A stretch of DNA of 64,000 nucleotides from VBDM01 sp035702665 (GTDB lineage Bacteria > Pseudomonadota > Gammaproteobacteria > Burkholderiales > SG8-39). The notes under the pieces are model-generated. The model saw nothing but the letters and a program-made list of their open reading frames with translations. It made no database searches and was not told the DNA's origin. The position numbers and the translations under genes were made by a program. Positions within the stretch are counted from its first letter, which is position 1; every line of letters starts with the position of its first letter. The stretch covers positions 1-64,000 of the forward strand of contig DASSQD010000091.1 in assembly GCA_035702665.1 (NCBI GenBank), given 5' to 3'. Positions 8,372 to 16,864 of this stretch are shown one piece after another.

Positions 8372-9241
8372 TCAGGGCTTTGTGAAGAGGTAGTTGATGG
8401 TGCCGGAATCGCATTCCCCGGCCCGGCTCCAGCGCTCGACGTCGTGCGGCAGGACCGGAGTCCGCGCCGAGTTCGCGGTATGAGCGCGGTAGCCGTGCTT
8501 CCAGAACCACTCGAAAGTGTTCCCGAAGTCGGGATTCCGTCCCGACGGGTGGAATTCGTCGAAGCAGATCTCCACCAGCCATGCCGCGCGCTCCAGGCGG
8601 CGCGCGGTCTGGCTCGCGCCTTGGAGAACCTGGTATTCGTAGCCTTCGACGTCGATCTTGATGAACACCCCGGCGTCGACGAAGCGGTCGGCGAGAACGA
8701 TGTCCAGGGTCAGCACGGGAATGGTCTGATGGTATGTGGAGCTGTACTTCGCCCAGTCGCGTACGATGGACGCGCTTGGCCCCGAGGCTCCGTACAGCGC
8801 CGCCATGCCGGGTCGGGCCCCCAGGCCGACGGGAAAGATCTCGGCGCGATCCTGCCAGCCGTTCGCCTCCAGGCTCCCGTAGAGGCATTGAAGGTTGCGC
8901 CGCTGGGGCTCAACGGCGACAGCGTGCTTGCCGTGCTTCAGCGCGAGCAGCGTGTAGTACCCCACATTGGCACCTACATCGACGAAAACGTCCGTCCGAG
9001 CGAATTGCTGGAGGAGAACCGCCGTCTCTTCCGGCTCGAACGCGCCCTGCAGCATCGCGCGATTCGCCGGATGGTTACGGGTCACCAGATGAAAGCCGAG
9101 CGGCGTCATCCCCGAAGAAAGACGGTCGCCGAGCACGTTGTCGCGCCAGTCCGCCAGAACCACGCGGCGCCAGTGGAGGTCACGGTACGCGGCTACGAGG
9201 CTCGGATAGCGCTTCAGCAAGCTCTTCACGCCGGACAACAT
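8372..9241 (-). CDS. FkbM family SAM-dependent methyltransferase
   Basis: 289 residues. FkbM-type methyltransferases O-methylate sugars or natural products. Visible are the SAM-binding VFVDVGANVGYYTLLALK and the characteristic IKIDVEGYEYQVLQGA. The N-terminal region (about 80 residues) is basic and aromatic (LLKRYPSLVAAYRDLHWRR). The chosen ATG at 9241 has no ribosome site and overlaps the divergent start at 9240 on a shared CATG; the frame stays open upstream to 9406. No glycan or secondary-metabolite cluster is adjacent, so the acceptor is unknown. Confidence 0.85.
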   Translation of the reverse strand: MLSGVKSLLKRYPSLVAAYRDLHWRRVVLADWRDNVLGDRLSSGMTPLGFHLVTRNHPANRAMLQGAFEPEETAVLLQQFARTDVFVDVGANVGYYTLLALKHGKHAVAVEPQRRNLQCLYGSLEANGWQDRAEIFPVGLGARPGMAALYGASGPSASIVRDWAKYSSTYHQTIPVLTLDIVLADRFVDAGVFIKIDVEGYEYQVLQGASQTARRLERAAWLVEICFDEFHPSGRNPDFGNTFEWFWKHGYRAHTANSARTPVLPHDVERWSRAGECDSGTINYLFTKP

Positions 9242-9932
9242 GGGCGATATTGTAGCGATCCCCGGACCTAGACTCCTCGTCTTCGACATGGCCGGAACCA
9301 CGGTGGTGGACGACGGCCAGGTGCCGGACGCCTTCACCGCGGCGCTCGCCGAGCACGGCATCGCCCTGCACCCGGGCGCAATCCGCGACGTGCGCGGCGC
9401 GTCCAAGCGCCAGGCGATCCTCGACCTGCTGCCGCCGGGTCCCGGCCGCGAGCGCAGGGCGGAGCGCGCGCTGGCGTCGTTCCGCGAGCATCTCGCGCGG
9501 CTCTATCGCGGGGCGGTGCGGGAGATTCCAGGGGCGGCCAGCGTGTTCGGGTGGCTGCGCGGACGGGGGATCCGCGTCGCGCTCAACACGGGGTTCGACC
9601 GCGACACCGCTCGCATGCTCCTTGAGGCGCTGGGCTGGAGTGCGCACACCGTGGACGCGGTCGTGTGCGGAGACGACGTGGCGCGCGGCCGTCCCGCGCC
9701 GGACATGATCCTGCGCTGCATGCAACTCACGGGCGTCGCCAACGCGAAAGCCGTCGCAAATGTGGGCGACACGGTGCTCGACCTTCGGGCGGGGCATAGC
9801 GCCGGGGTGCGCTGGAACATCGGTGTTCTCAGCGGAGCGCACGAGCGCTCGAGGATGGCGGCGGAGCCGCACACCCACCTGCTCGCGAGCGTGGCCGACT
9901 TGCCGGCGCTCTTCGCCGCCGAGAGCTGCTAG
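9240..9932 (+). CDS. Phosphonatase-like HAD family hydrolase
   Basis: 230 residues with HAD motif I FDMAGTT (nucleophile Asp16), motif II NTGFDRDT and motif IV VGDTVLDLRAG. The DxAGTT form and the RGASKRQAI cap segment match phosphonoacetaldehyde-hydrolase-like proteins, which may cleave C-P bonds or act as ordinary phosphatases. No phosphonate transaminase or transporter lies nearby, so specificity is open. Its start shares CATG with the reverse FkbM start and its TAG shares CTAG with the reverse ParA stop, so it has no intergenic space on either side. No ribosome site is seen. Confidence 0.82.
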   Translation: MGDIVAIPGPRLLVFDMAGTTVVDDGQVPDAFTAALAEHGIALHPGAIRDVRGASKRQAILDLLPPGPGRERRAERALASFREHLARLYRGAVREIPGAASVFGWLRGRGIRVALNTGFDRDTARMLLEALGWSAHTVDAVVCGDDVARGRPAPDMILRCMQLTGVANAKAVANVGDTVLDLRAGHSAGVRWNIGVLSGAHERSRMAAEPHTHLLASVADLPALFAAESC

Positions 9933-10690
9933 GTCGAGCCGCTGATGCTGGAGAGGCCCTGGCGGCTGAACGGGACGCGTATCCTGTCCGTCCAGCGGGG
10001 CTGCGTGAGGTCGATGACCTTCCTCGCGGTTGCGGCTTCAGGCGCGCGCTGCCCGCCCACCCAGTCGACGATCGGCATGAATTCCTCGCGCTCGGCCACG
10101 GCCGACTCGTCCATCTCGAAGACGCCCAGGCCGCTCTCGGCAGCCTTGACGTACACCTCGGAGTCGCTGATCCGGGTGAGGAACGGCATGCCGAGCGAGC
10201 CGAGAAACCGCTCGAGCGGACGGTACACGGGCGCCGCGCTGCGCACGCGGTTAGCCACGACGGCAAGCCGTATGCTGCGGGTTCGGATGCGGCCGACCAG
10301 CAGCAGCTCCTTCACGAAGTTCGCGGTGGCATAGATATCGAAGGCCGAGGGCGCGACCGGAATGACGATGCAGCTTGCGCGCGACAGCATCTCCTGCAGA
10401 AGCAGCCCCGACGCGCCGGCGGGAGCGTCGATCAGCAGCTGGGACGTTTCGGCCGGCACGTGCATCTCGATACCGCGTATGCGCCCGCCCTTCTGGGGCG
10501 CGCCGTTGGCGCCGTAGACCTTCGTTCCGGAGCGGTCGTGCAGTGCCAGCCAGTTGAGGCTGGACCCTTGCGGGTCGTAGTCGAGTATCGTCGTTGGGAC
10601 CTGACGGGAGGCGTAGAAGCTGGCGAGGTTGGTGGTTACCGTAGTCTTTCCGGACCCCCCCTTGGAATTGATGACCAGCGTTGTGTTCAT
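9929..10690 (-). CDS. Orphan ParA/MinD-family ATPase
   Basis: 253 residues. Deviant Walker A KGGSGKTT (residues 10-17, signature Lys10), LDYDPQGSS and LLIDAPAG (switch/Walker B region). ParA-like ATPases position DNA or protein cargo on the nucleoid or membrane. No parB gene or parS-like cluster is adjacent, so this is not a standard partition pair; cargo positioning of a chemotaxis, secretion or envelope complex is possible. The C-terminal 40 residues beyond the ATPase fold are basic and lack a recognised domain. It is monocistronic and converges on the HAD gene. Confidence 0.82.
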   Translation of the reverse strand: MNTTLVINSKGGSGKTTVTTNLASFYASRQVPTTILDYDPQGSSLNWLALHDRSGTKVYGANGAPQKGGRIRGIEMHVPAETSQLLIDAPAGASGLLLQEMLSRASCIVIPVAPSAFDIYATANFVKELLLVGRIRTRSIRLAVVANRVRSAAPVYRPLERFLGSLGMPFLTRISDSEVYVKAAESGLGVFEMDESAVAEREEFMPIVDWVGGQRAPEAATARKVIDLTQPRWTDRIRVPFSRQGLSSISGST

Positions 10691-10929
10691 GCCGTTCGCC
10701 CCCGTTTCCGCCGCCGCGGAAGCGACAGACTATGCCAAAGTCATGGCTCCGTTTTATTAACTACTTCACAGGCTCCGCGAAATCCCGGCGCTTTCGGCGG
10801 TAGGAGTTCGTGTAACCTTGACCGGGCGTCGGGGTCTAACGACGGTTAAGTCACATTAGCCGGCCGGGCAAGGGACTTGCTTGGTCGGGGTGTAGGCCCA
10901 AGTATCGGGCTTATTCGAGCCGAGGTCCC

Positions 10930-11511
10930 ATGCGCACAAGCTTGTCCCACGCAGGGTTCCTTTCCGCCGTTGCCTGGGCGCTGTCGAGGCGCTGGCAGAG
11001 CCTGCGCCTGTCCTGGTATCTCGCGGACAAGGAGCCGCTGATCCTGGTCGCGGTGCTCGTTCTGGTCGGAGCGGGCTTCGCGCTCGGTCTGCGCGCGACG
11101 TTCGCGCGCCAGGACGACCGGCGGAACCTCGCCTGCCTCGCGCGCAACATCTACTTCGAGGCGCGCGGCGAGCCCGTCCGCGGCCAGCGCGCAGTGGCGG
11201 AAGTGACCATGAACCGCAAGGCCTCGGGCCGCTACCCCGACTCGGTCTGCGGCGTCGTCTACCAGAAGAACTGGGACCCGTTGCGCGGGCGCTACGTGAG
11301 CGCGTTTTCGTGGACCGAGTTCGACACGCTTCCCGCTCCCTCGGGAGAGCAGTGGCTCCAGGCCTGGGAGATCGCGGAAGCCGTCTACTACCGCCGCGAG
11401 CCCCCGATGCTGGACGGTGCGATGTTCTTTCACGCCACGTACATCAAGCCCGACTGGGCCAAGACGAAGAAGGCGATCGCGCGAATCGGCGGCCACGTCT
11501 TCTACAAATAA
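10930..11511 (+). CDS. SleB-type cell wall hydrolase, membrane-anchored
   Basis: 193 residues: a short cytoplasmic basic segment, one membrane helix (about 36-55), then a hydrolase_2/SleB domain. NIYFEARGE (73-81) carries the likely catalytic glutamate(s), followed by RAVAEVTMNRK and the terminal MFFHATYIKPDW and IGGHVFYK. This family are peptidoglycan lytic enzymes that act in the periplasm in Gram-negative bacteria; spore germination does not apply here. A GAGG ribosome site precedes the ATG. A 239-base gap separates it from the divergent ParA gene, where I see no convincing promoter. Confidence 0.86.
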   Translation: MRTSLSHAGFLSAVAWALSRRWQSLRLSWYLADKEPLILVAVLVLVGAGFALGLRATFARQDDRRNLACLARNIYFEARGEPVRGQRAVAEVTMNRKASGRYPDSVCGVVYQKNWDPLRGRYVSAFSWTEFDTLPAPSGEQWLQAWEIAEAVYYRREPPMLDGAMFFHATYIKPDWAKTKKAIARIGGHVFYK

Positions 11512-11551
11512 CCGCAAAGGCCAGGTCCGAAAGCCCTCGGAAGCATGGCGC

Positions 11552-12523
11552 TCATTCGGGCTTGACCCCGGCGGCGCGGATGACCGCGCGCCAGCGCTCG
11601 GCGTCCTCCCTCATGAGCGCGGTCATCGCTTCCGGGGTGCTGGCAATGGGCTCGGCCGAAAGATCGGCGAGCCGCTTCGCCACTTCGGGCTGCTTCAGGA
11701 TCCCGCCGATCGTCTTCGAGAGCTTCGCGGCGATGGCGGGGGGCGTCTTGGGCGGCGCCGACAGGCTGAACCACGCAATCGAGATGAAGCCAGGATAGAA
11801 CTCCGCCATCGCCGGGACCTCGGGAAGCGCGGCCACGCGCCGCTCGCTGCCGACCGCGAGGGCCTTCAGCCTGCCCGAGCGCACGTGCTGCACGGTCACG
11901 CCGAGGTTGTCGAACATGACTTCCACCTCGCCCGCGAGCAGCGCGGCGAGCCCCGGTCCGGTGCCCTTGTACGGGACGTGGGTGATCTTCAGGCCCCCGG
12001 CCGCGGTCTTGAACATTTCGGTGGTGAGGAAGGACACGGTGGTCGCACCCTGCGAGGCGTAGTTGAACTTGTCGGGATGGGCGCGCACCAGGGCGACGAA
12101 TTCCTGGAGCGTGTTCGCGGGAACCTTGGCAGCGTTGACGAGGAGCACGCTCGGGATCGCCGCCATCACGGTTACCGGAACGAACTGCGCCGGGTCGTAA
12201 GGGAGCTTCTCGTACAGGCTCGGGTTGATCACCAGCGGCGCGGGAGGCGTCGCGAGCAGCGTGTAGCCGTCGGGCTCGGCGCGCCACACGGCTTCGGCGC
12301 CGATCGACCCGCTCGCGCCGACCCGGTTCTCGACGACGACCGGCTGCCCCCATTTCGTGGCGAGCCGCTCGGCGACGATGCGCGGCAGCGCGTCGGCAGC
12401 GCCGCCTGCGGGAAAGGGCACGATGACGCGTATCGCGCGGCTCGGATAGGCCGGCGCCGGGTCCTGCGCCCACGCGGGAGCGGCGAGCAGGATTGCGAGC
12501 CAGGCGTATGACAGGGATTTCAT
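11552..12523 (-). CDS. Bug/TctC family substrate-binding protein (second copy)
   Basis: 323 residues with signal peptide MKSLSYAWLAILLAAPAWAQ and the family opening YPSRAIRVIVPFPAGGAAD, ENRVGASGSIGAE, DGYTLL, NYASQGATTVSFL and THVPYKGTGPG. Strongly similar in layout to the copy at 5.6-6.6 kb (shared LLATPP, DNLGVT blocks), so the two are paralogs. It is divergent from an exported amidohydrolase that starts 56 bases away. That pairing suggests import of an acid that the hydrolase generates or uses, as an inference. No TctAB genes are present. Confidence 0.9.
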   Translation of the reverse strand: MKSLSYAWLAILLAAPAWAQDPAPAYPSRAIRVIVPFPAGGAADALPRIVAERLATKWGQPVVVENRVGASGSIGAEAVWRAEPDGYTLLATPPAPLVINPSLYEKLPYDPAQFVPVTVMAAIPSVLLVNAAKVPANTLQEFVALVRAHPDKFNYASQGATTVSFLTTEMFKTAAGGLKITHVPYKGTGPGLAALLAGEVEVMFDNLGVTVQHVRSGRLKALAVGSERRVAALPEVPAMAEFYPGFISIAWFSLSAPPKTPPAIAAKLSKTIGGILKQPEVAKRLADLSAEPIASTPEAMTALMREDAERWRAVIRAAGVKPE

Positions 12524-12579
12524 GCGCGCGCACCATGATAGGATACTTTTCGAGGGAAACTCACACGAGGAGAAGCGCG

Positions 12580-13599
12580 ATGTCCGCACCACGCCGTGAA
12601 TTTCTGGGCAGGCTCGCGGCGCTCGGCGCCGCGGCGATGTTGCCGCGCGAACTGGCGGCGCAGGCGGCCGCGAAAGCCTACCGCATCGACGTCCACCATC
12701 ATCTGGCGTACCCGGGCTATCTGGAGGAAGCCGGCGGCCGCCGTGCGGGGTCGATCTTCAAATGGTCGCCGCAGATGTCGCTCGAGGACATGGACAAGAG
12801 CGGGATCGAGCTGTCGGTCCTGTCGCTGATACAGCCGAGCGCCGTGACCACGGATGTCGCGAAGGGGCGCCGGATCGCGCGCACCTCGAACGAATACGGC
12901 GCGCAGCTCGCCCGCGACCACAAGGGCCGCTTCGCGAGCTTCGCCACCCTCCCGCTGCTCGATACCGAGGGATCGCTCAGGGAGATCGCCTACGCGCTGG
13001 ACACGCTCAAGGCGGCGGGAATCGCTCTGATGACGAGCTACCAGGACAAGTACCTGGGCGATCCGCTCTTCGCGCCGGTGTGGGAGGAGCTCAACCGGCG
13101 CAAGGCCGTTATCTACACCCATCCGCTTTCGCCGGAGTGCTGCAAGAACATACGGGACGACGTGCCGCCGGCGGTCATCGAGTACGCGACCGACACCACG
13201 CGCACGATCGCGAGCCTGGTCTTCAGCGGCACCGCCTCGCGCTACCCCGACATCCGCTGGATCTTCTCGCACAGCGGCGGCACCATGCCGTTCCTCCTCA
13301 GCCGCTTCGTCCGGCACGAGATCGACATGAAGGACAAGGCGGCGAAGGCGATGCCGAAAGGCGTGATGTACGAGCTGAAGAAATTCCACTACGACACCGC
13401 GCAAGGGAACCATTCGGGCGCGCTCGCGGCGCTGATGAAGATCGTCACGCCCTCGCAGGTGCTGTTCGGCACCGACTTTCCGTTCCGCGACGGCGCGGAG
13501 GAGATCGGCGGTCTGACGGAGTTCCGGTTCCGGCCCGACGAGCTGCGCGCCATCGAGCGCGACAACGCGCTCGAGCTCCTGCCGGCGCTGAAGGCCTGA
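12580..13599 (+). CDS. Tat-exported amidohydrolase (ACMSD-like amidohydrolase family 2)
   Basis: 339 residues. The N-terminus APRREFLGRLAALGAAAML is a twin-arginine signal peptide, so the enzyme is probably exported folded. The body is a TIM-barrel amidohydrolase with metal ligands in DVHHHL, a YTHPL histidine, IFSHSGG and GTDFPF, like ACMSD-type decarboxylases/hydrolases. An AGGAG site sits before ATG 12580, which fixes the start. Substrate unknown; probably an aromatic or lactone-like acid. It ends 4 bases from the convergent kinase gene. Confidence 0.85.
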   Translation: MSAPRREFLGRLAALGAAAMLPRELAAQAAAKAYRIDVHHHLAYPGYLEEAGGRRAGSIFKWSPQMSLEDMDKSGIELSVLSLIQPSAVTTDVAKGRRIARTSNEYGAQLARDHKGRFASFATLPLLDTEGSLREIAYALDTLKAAGIALMTSYQDKYLGDPLFAPVWEELNRRKAVIYTHPLSPECCKNIRDDVPPAVIEYATDTTRTIASLVFSGTASRYPDIRWIFSHSGGTMPFLLSRFVRHEIDMKDKAAKAMPKGVMYELKKFHYDTAQGNHSGALAALMKIVTPSQVLFGTDFPFRDGAEEIGGLTEFRFRPDELRAIERDNALELLPALKA

Positions 13600-13603
13600 A
13601 GCC

Positions 13604-14968
13604 TTACTTCTCGTACCCGGCATCCTTCAGGAAGCGCGCCCGGTCCGCCGGATCGGCGATGTTCTCGGCGAGCTGCCGGTAGTAGGCCCGCAGATCGGTC
13701 GGCCTGCCCGGAGTCTTCTTCGCGATGACCCTGGCGATCGGCCCCAGATGGCGCGCGAGCCGCTTCCCGGCGATGTCGACCTGGGCGGCGTCGATCAGGT
13801 TCCTCGAGAAGCGCACCGCCGGGCTCTCCTCGGCATCAGCGGTCGCTGCGCCGCTCGACGCCACCTTCTCCATGGCCGCCGCGATGAAGGTCCTGCGGTC
13901 GTCCTCGGTCGGAACGTATTTCGCGAGCATGCTCACGAGGGCGGGGCCGTCGCTCGCGGTCCTCGCCGATTGCCTGACCAGCACCTTCGCCATCGGGCCG
14001 ACGCGGAGCGTGAGCAGCTTCTCGACGGCGCGCAGCTCATCGGCGCTCAGCCGCAGCGAAGCCGAGATCTGCACCGTGCCGTCGCCCGGCCGCAGGGTGC
14101 GGCTCGCCGAGTCCCCGGCGTCGGGACGGCGCTGCGCCTCGGCGCCGTCCTTGAAGGCTGTTTCGAGCGCGCCCGCGAAATCGCGCGCGGTGGGGTAGCG
14201 CTCTTCCGGTTTCTTGGCGAGCGCCCGGGCGATGATCGGGTCGAGCGCCGCGGGCGACCCCTTGGGGTTGAGCTCGGAGGCGGGGCGGTAGGGATCGCGG
14301 CAGATCTTCTCGCCGACAGTCTCGGGAGGGCCCTCGAACGGCTTGCCGCCGGTGAGCAACTCGTACAGGACAACGCCGCAGGAGAAGATGTCGCTGCGCC
14401 GGTCCGCCTCCTGCCCCGAGTGCTGCTCGGGCGACATGTACGCGGGGGATCCGGCCGTGGCGCCCGCCTGCGCGAGGTCGAAAGTGTCGATCAGCGCAAT
14501 GCCGAAGTCGGCGAGCTTGAGGCGGCCGCTGAGCAGCATGATGATGTTCGCGGGCTTGACGTCGCGGTGAACCACGCCGTTGGCGTGCGCGAAGTCGAGC
14601 GCCGCCAGCAGCTGGCTCATGATGCTCATCGTGTCCTTCAGCCCCAGGCGCAGGCGCAACGTCAGGAAATCGCGCAGCCCGCGGCCCGCCAGGTATTCCA
14701 TCGCCAGCCACGCGACGCTGTCGTCCTCGCCGTGCTCGTAGACGTCGGCGATTCCCGGGTGCGCAAGCCGCTCCGCGGCGAGCAGCTGGTTCCTGAGCTT
14801 GGCGACCGCGGGAACCGTGATCCGGGGATCGACGCCCTCCTTGCGCAGGATCTTCAGCGCGACGGTGCGCTCGGGCTCCGGGTCGTTCGCCTTGTATACG
14901 GTCGCAAGCGCGCTCGCGCCGATCACCTCGGCGATCCTGTACTTCCCCAGCTGTCGCAGATGCTCCAC
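13604..14968 (-). CDS. Serine/threonine protein kinase with duplicated C-terminal module
   Basis: 454 residues. Residues 10-265 are a Hanks-type kinase: ALKIL with Lys39, HRDVKPAN (Asp136, Lys138), DFG (154-156) and SPAYMSPEQ. The glycine loop is degenerate, G17-A-S-A-L-A-T-V, lacking the second and third glycines. The C-terminal 150 residues hold two related repeats, one around RVGPMAKVLVRQSAR and one around HLGPIARVIAKKTPG, each followed by a short helical pair, resembling a small module often attached to bacterial kinases. No membrane helix is seen, so it is cytosolic. It is last in an operon with the heme sensor (31-base gap) and FecR protein. Confidence 0.86.
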   Translation of the reverse strand: MEHLRQLGKYRIAEVIGASALATVYKANDPEPERTVALKILRKEGVDPRITVPAVAKLRNQLLAAERLAHPGIADVYEHGEDDSVAWLAMEYLAGRGLRDFLTLRLRLGLKDTMSIMSQLLAALDFAHANGVVHRDVKPANIIMLLSGRLKLADFGIALIDTFDLAQAGATAGSPAYMSPEQHSGQEADRRSDIFSCGVVLYELLTGGKPFEGPPETVGEKICRDPYRPASELNPKGSPAALDPIIARALAKKPEERYPTARDFAGALETAFKDGAEAQRRPDAGDSASRTLRPGDGTVQISASLRLSADELRAVEKLLTLRVGPMAKVLVRQSARTASDGPALVSMLAKYVPTEDDRRTFIAAAMEKVASSGAATADAEESPAVRFSRNLIDAAQVDIAGKRLARHLGPIARVIAKKTPGRPTDLRAYYRQLAENIADPADRARFLKDAGYEK

Positions 14969-14999
14969 GCGCTTCCCTGGCGTGCCGCCGCGGGGGCGC

Positions 15000-15872
15000 C
15001 TACTCGCCGAGCATCTTCATGGCCTGCACCAGGCTGGTCCGCATGCGCTCGAACGAGCCGGCGAGCGCCGCGATCTCGTCCTTGCCCTTGACCGCGAAGC
15101 CCGGCGCGTCGAGCTGTCCCAGGCTCACCTGGTCGGCAACCTGCGAGAGCCGGGTGACGGGCCGGATCACGATGTAGTAGAGCATGACGTTGAGCCCGAC
15201 GAAGATGAACGCGAACACCGCGGTGAGCGAGATCATGAACACCTTGAAGGTGTCCTCGGACTTCTTGATCGGGAGCGCCATCGGCACGGACACGATCTGC
15301 GCGCCCACGACCTCGTTCAGCTTCCAACCGAAGCCGTTGGCGGGGCCGTACAGGTCGATCATGGTCTTCGGGGCCGCGTCGACCGTGCTGTGGCAGGTCA
15401 GGCAGGCCTCGCTCTTGATCTGGATGGGGCGCGCCAGGTACATCGCGCGGCCGGTCAGCGTCTCGCGCTCGCCGATGATCTCGGCGCGCTCGGGGTCGCG
15501 GCGCAGCTGGCCGACGATGTCGCCTTCCCAGTCGGTGACGCGGTCGCGCGGGTTGGTCGGATTCAGCGTGGCCTCCTTGTAGCTGTAGTCGACGAACTTC
15601 TTGCGCAGATCGTTGAACTGCTCGGTCGCGGCAAACGCCGGAACCGACTGCGGCCGGAACTCGTACTTCATCTGCGTCTCGAGCAGCGGGCGCACCTGGT
15701 TGCTCGTGTAGGTGCGCGTGGCGAGGGCCGCCTCCATCATGATGCGGGCGTTCTGCAGGACTTCGTCGCGCGCGTTGCGCTCGAGCAAGTCGCGCGAGAT
15801 GTAAGCCGCAATGGTCAGGCCGACCGCGAATATCAGGAGAAACACCAGGTTGAACTTGACGATCAGCTTCAT
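15000..15872 (-). CDS. Membrane c-heme sensor with DUF3365 (Tll0287-like) and HAMP domains
   Basis: 290 residues. Membrane helix 1 (about 7-24), a periplasmic DUF3365/Tll0287-type domain (30-205) with one heme c motif CLTCH (157-161), membrane helix 2 (about 215-237), then a HAMP domain to about 285. There is no histidine kinase, cyclase or methyl-accepting output, so the signal must pass to another protein; the kinase encoded next is the obvious partner. GGAGG lies 7 bases before the ATG. Likely senses redox state or a small gas/ligand through its heme. The arrangement is seen directly; the sensing role is inferred. Confidence 0.85.
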   Translation of the reverse strand: MKLIVKFNLVFLLIFAVGLTIAAYISRDLLERNARDEVLQNARIMMEAALATRTYTSNQVRPLLETQMKYEFRPQSVPAFAATEQFNDLRKKFVDYSYKEATLNPTNPRDRVTDWEGDIVGQLRRDPERAEIIGERETLTGRAMYLARPIQIKSEACLTCHSTVDAAPKTMIDLYGPANGFGWKLNEVVGAQIVSVPMALPIKKSEDTFKVFMISLTAVFAFIFVGLNVMLYYIVIRPVTRLSQVADQVSLGQLDAPGFAVKGKDEIAALAGSFERMRTSLVQAMKMLGE

Positions 15873-15893
15873 GAGATTCCCTCCACGTATGCC

Positions 15894-16790
15894 CTACTTG
15901 ACCTGCTTCGCCTTCCCGGCCTTTTCCGCGTCCTCGTCGTCCTTCCTGTACTTCTCGGGGAAGAGAATCGGATCCCACTCCGGGTGGGCCGCGAGATTCT
16001 CGATCAGCTTGCTCCTGAACTGGGCGTCCCTCGCGCGGCTGCGGAACCGCTCGGCGAGGCCTTTCCGGACGGGAAGGCTCGCCTTGAGCCACGGCTCGAC
16101 TTCCTCGTAGGTCGCCTCGTGCTCGCGCCTCGGCTCCGCGGCCCGGTTGCGCGCCCGGGAGACGAACACCGGAAGGTCGTCCCGGAAGTATCCGGGCATG
16201 GCCTTGACGAAATCCGTCGACGGGCGCGGCGAAACCGCGAGCGGCTGGCCATCGCGGCGGACGACGAACTCACCGGCCTTCAGGTCGCGGCCTGCGGCGG
16301 GCGAGCCGTTCTTCTGCAGCTCGACGAGCTTTGCGGCGCCCGACTCTATGAACAGATCGCTTCCGTCGCCGGCGGGGCGGATCACCCCGATCGCTCCGGC
16401 CGTGCTCAGCCGCGCGAGCGGCAGGGTGTAGCGGTAGGGTTTGCCCTTGGCCGCCTTGGCCCGGGCGAATTTCACCCAGCCCGATTGCAGCGCCACGCCG
16501 GGCTCGCCGCCCGGGCCCTGCGCGGTGAGCAGGAAGGCGCGCGCTCCGCGGCTGAGGTTGAGAACGCCGCCGTCGTCGAATTCGATCTGGGCCTGCCCTT
16601 TGGCGTCGGCAGTGACCATGTCGCCGTTGTGCACCGGCACGCCCGGCACAGCGGTGTAGGTGGTGGTGCCCCTGACGAGAACGACGGGGCCCTCGGCGGT
16701 CGTCACGATGCCGACCGCCTGTCCGAAAGCGGAGGCGCTGGCGCAGATCAGGAGGGCCGCGATCCCCAAACGGCCCGGCAGCCCGAGCAT
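15894..16790 (-). CDS. FecR-domain periplasmic protein
   Basis: 298 residues with signal peptide (MLGLPGRLGIAALLICASASAFGQ). Residues 25-150 resemble a FecR fold: GIVTTAEGPVVLVRGTTTY, VHNGDMVTADAKGQAQIEFDDGG and LSRGARAFLL. The C-terminal half is charged, ends in a Lys-rich tail, and has no recognised domain. No sigma factor gene is adjacent, so this is not a classical FecIR pair. It starts the operon, 21 bases ahead of the heme sensor, with GGGAGGA as ribosome site. A periplasmic scaffold or ligand-binding role in the signalling unit is likely but unproven. Confidence 0.8.
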   Translation of the reverse strand: MLGLPGRLGIAALLICASASAFGQAVGIVTTAEGPVVLVRGTTTYTAVPGVPVHNGDMVTADAKGQAQIEFDDGGVLNLSRGARAFLLTAQGPGGEPGVALQSGWVKFARAKAAKGKPYRYTLPLARLSTAGAIGVIRPAGDGSDLFIESGAAKLVELQKNGSPAAGRDLKAGEFVVRRDGQPLAVSPRPSTDFVKAMPGYFRDDLPVFVSRARNRAAEPRREHEATYEEVEPWLKASLPVRKGLAERFRSRARDAQFRSKLIENLAAHPEWDPILFPEKYRKDDEDAEKAGKAKQVK

Positions 16791-16831
16791 GGTTCCTCCC
16801 GACGAAGACGTCCTATGGGCTGGACCGGCCC

Positions 16832-16840
16832 ATTGTAGCA
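16832..16840 (-). promoter_or_regulatory. Candidate extended -10 promoter for the FecR/heme-sensor/kinase operon
   Basis: TGC-TACAAT on the reverse strand (16840 to 16832) matches an extended -10 element, about 42 bases before the FecR ATG. No good -35 is present, which extended -10 promoters tolerate. Confidence 0.42.
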
Positions 16841-16864
16841 GGCGCCGAGCGCGATTCCGCCGCG

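Noticed and set aside
10691..10929. Possible promoter or small RNA in the gap between ParA and SleB genes.
   Set aside because: A TTGACC-like hexamer exists but without a matching -10 at good spacing, and no stable stem-loop with a T-tract is visible.
15894..16790. A FecIR-type iron-regulated sigma factor system.
   Set aside because: No sigma factor or TonB-dependent receptor is adjacent; only the FecR-like domain is shared.
14799..16838. Long forward frame opposite the kinase, heme sensor and FecR genes.
   Set aside because: Antisense shadow; the reverse-strand genes have kinase, CLTCH/HAMP and FecR signatures plus ribosome sites.
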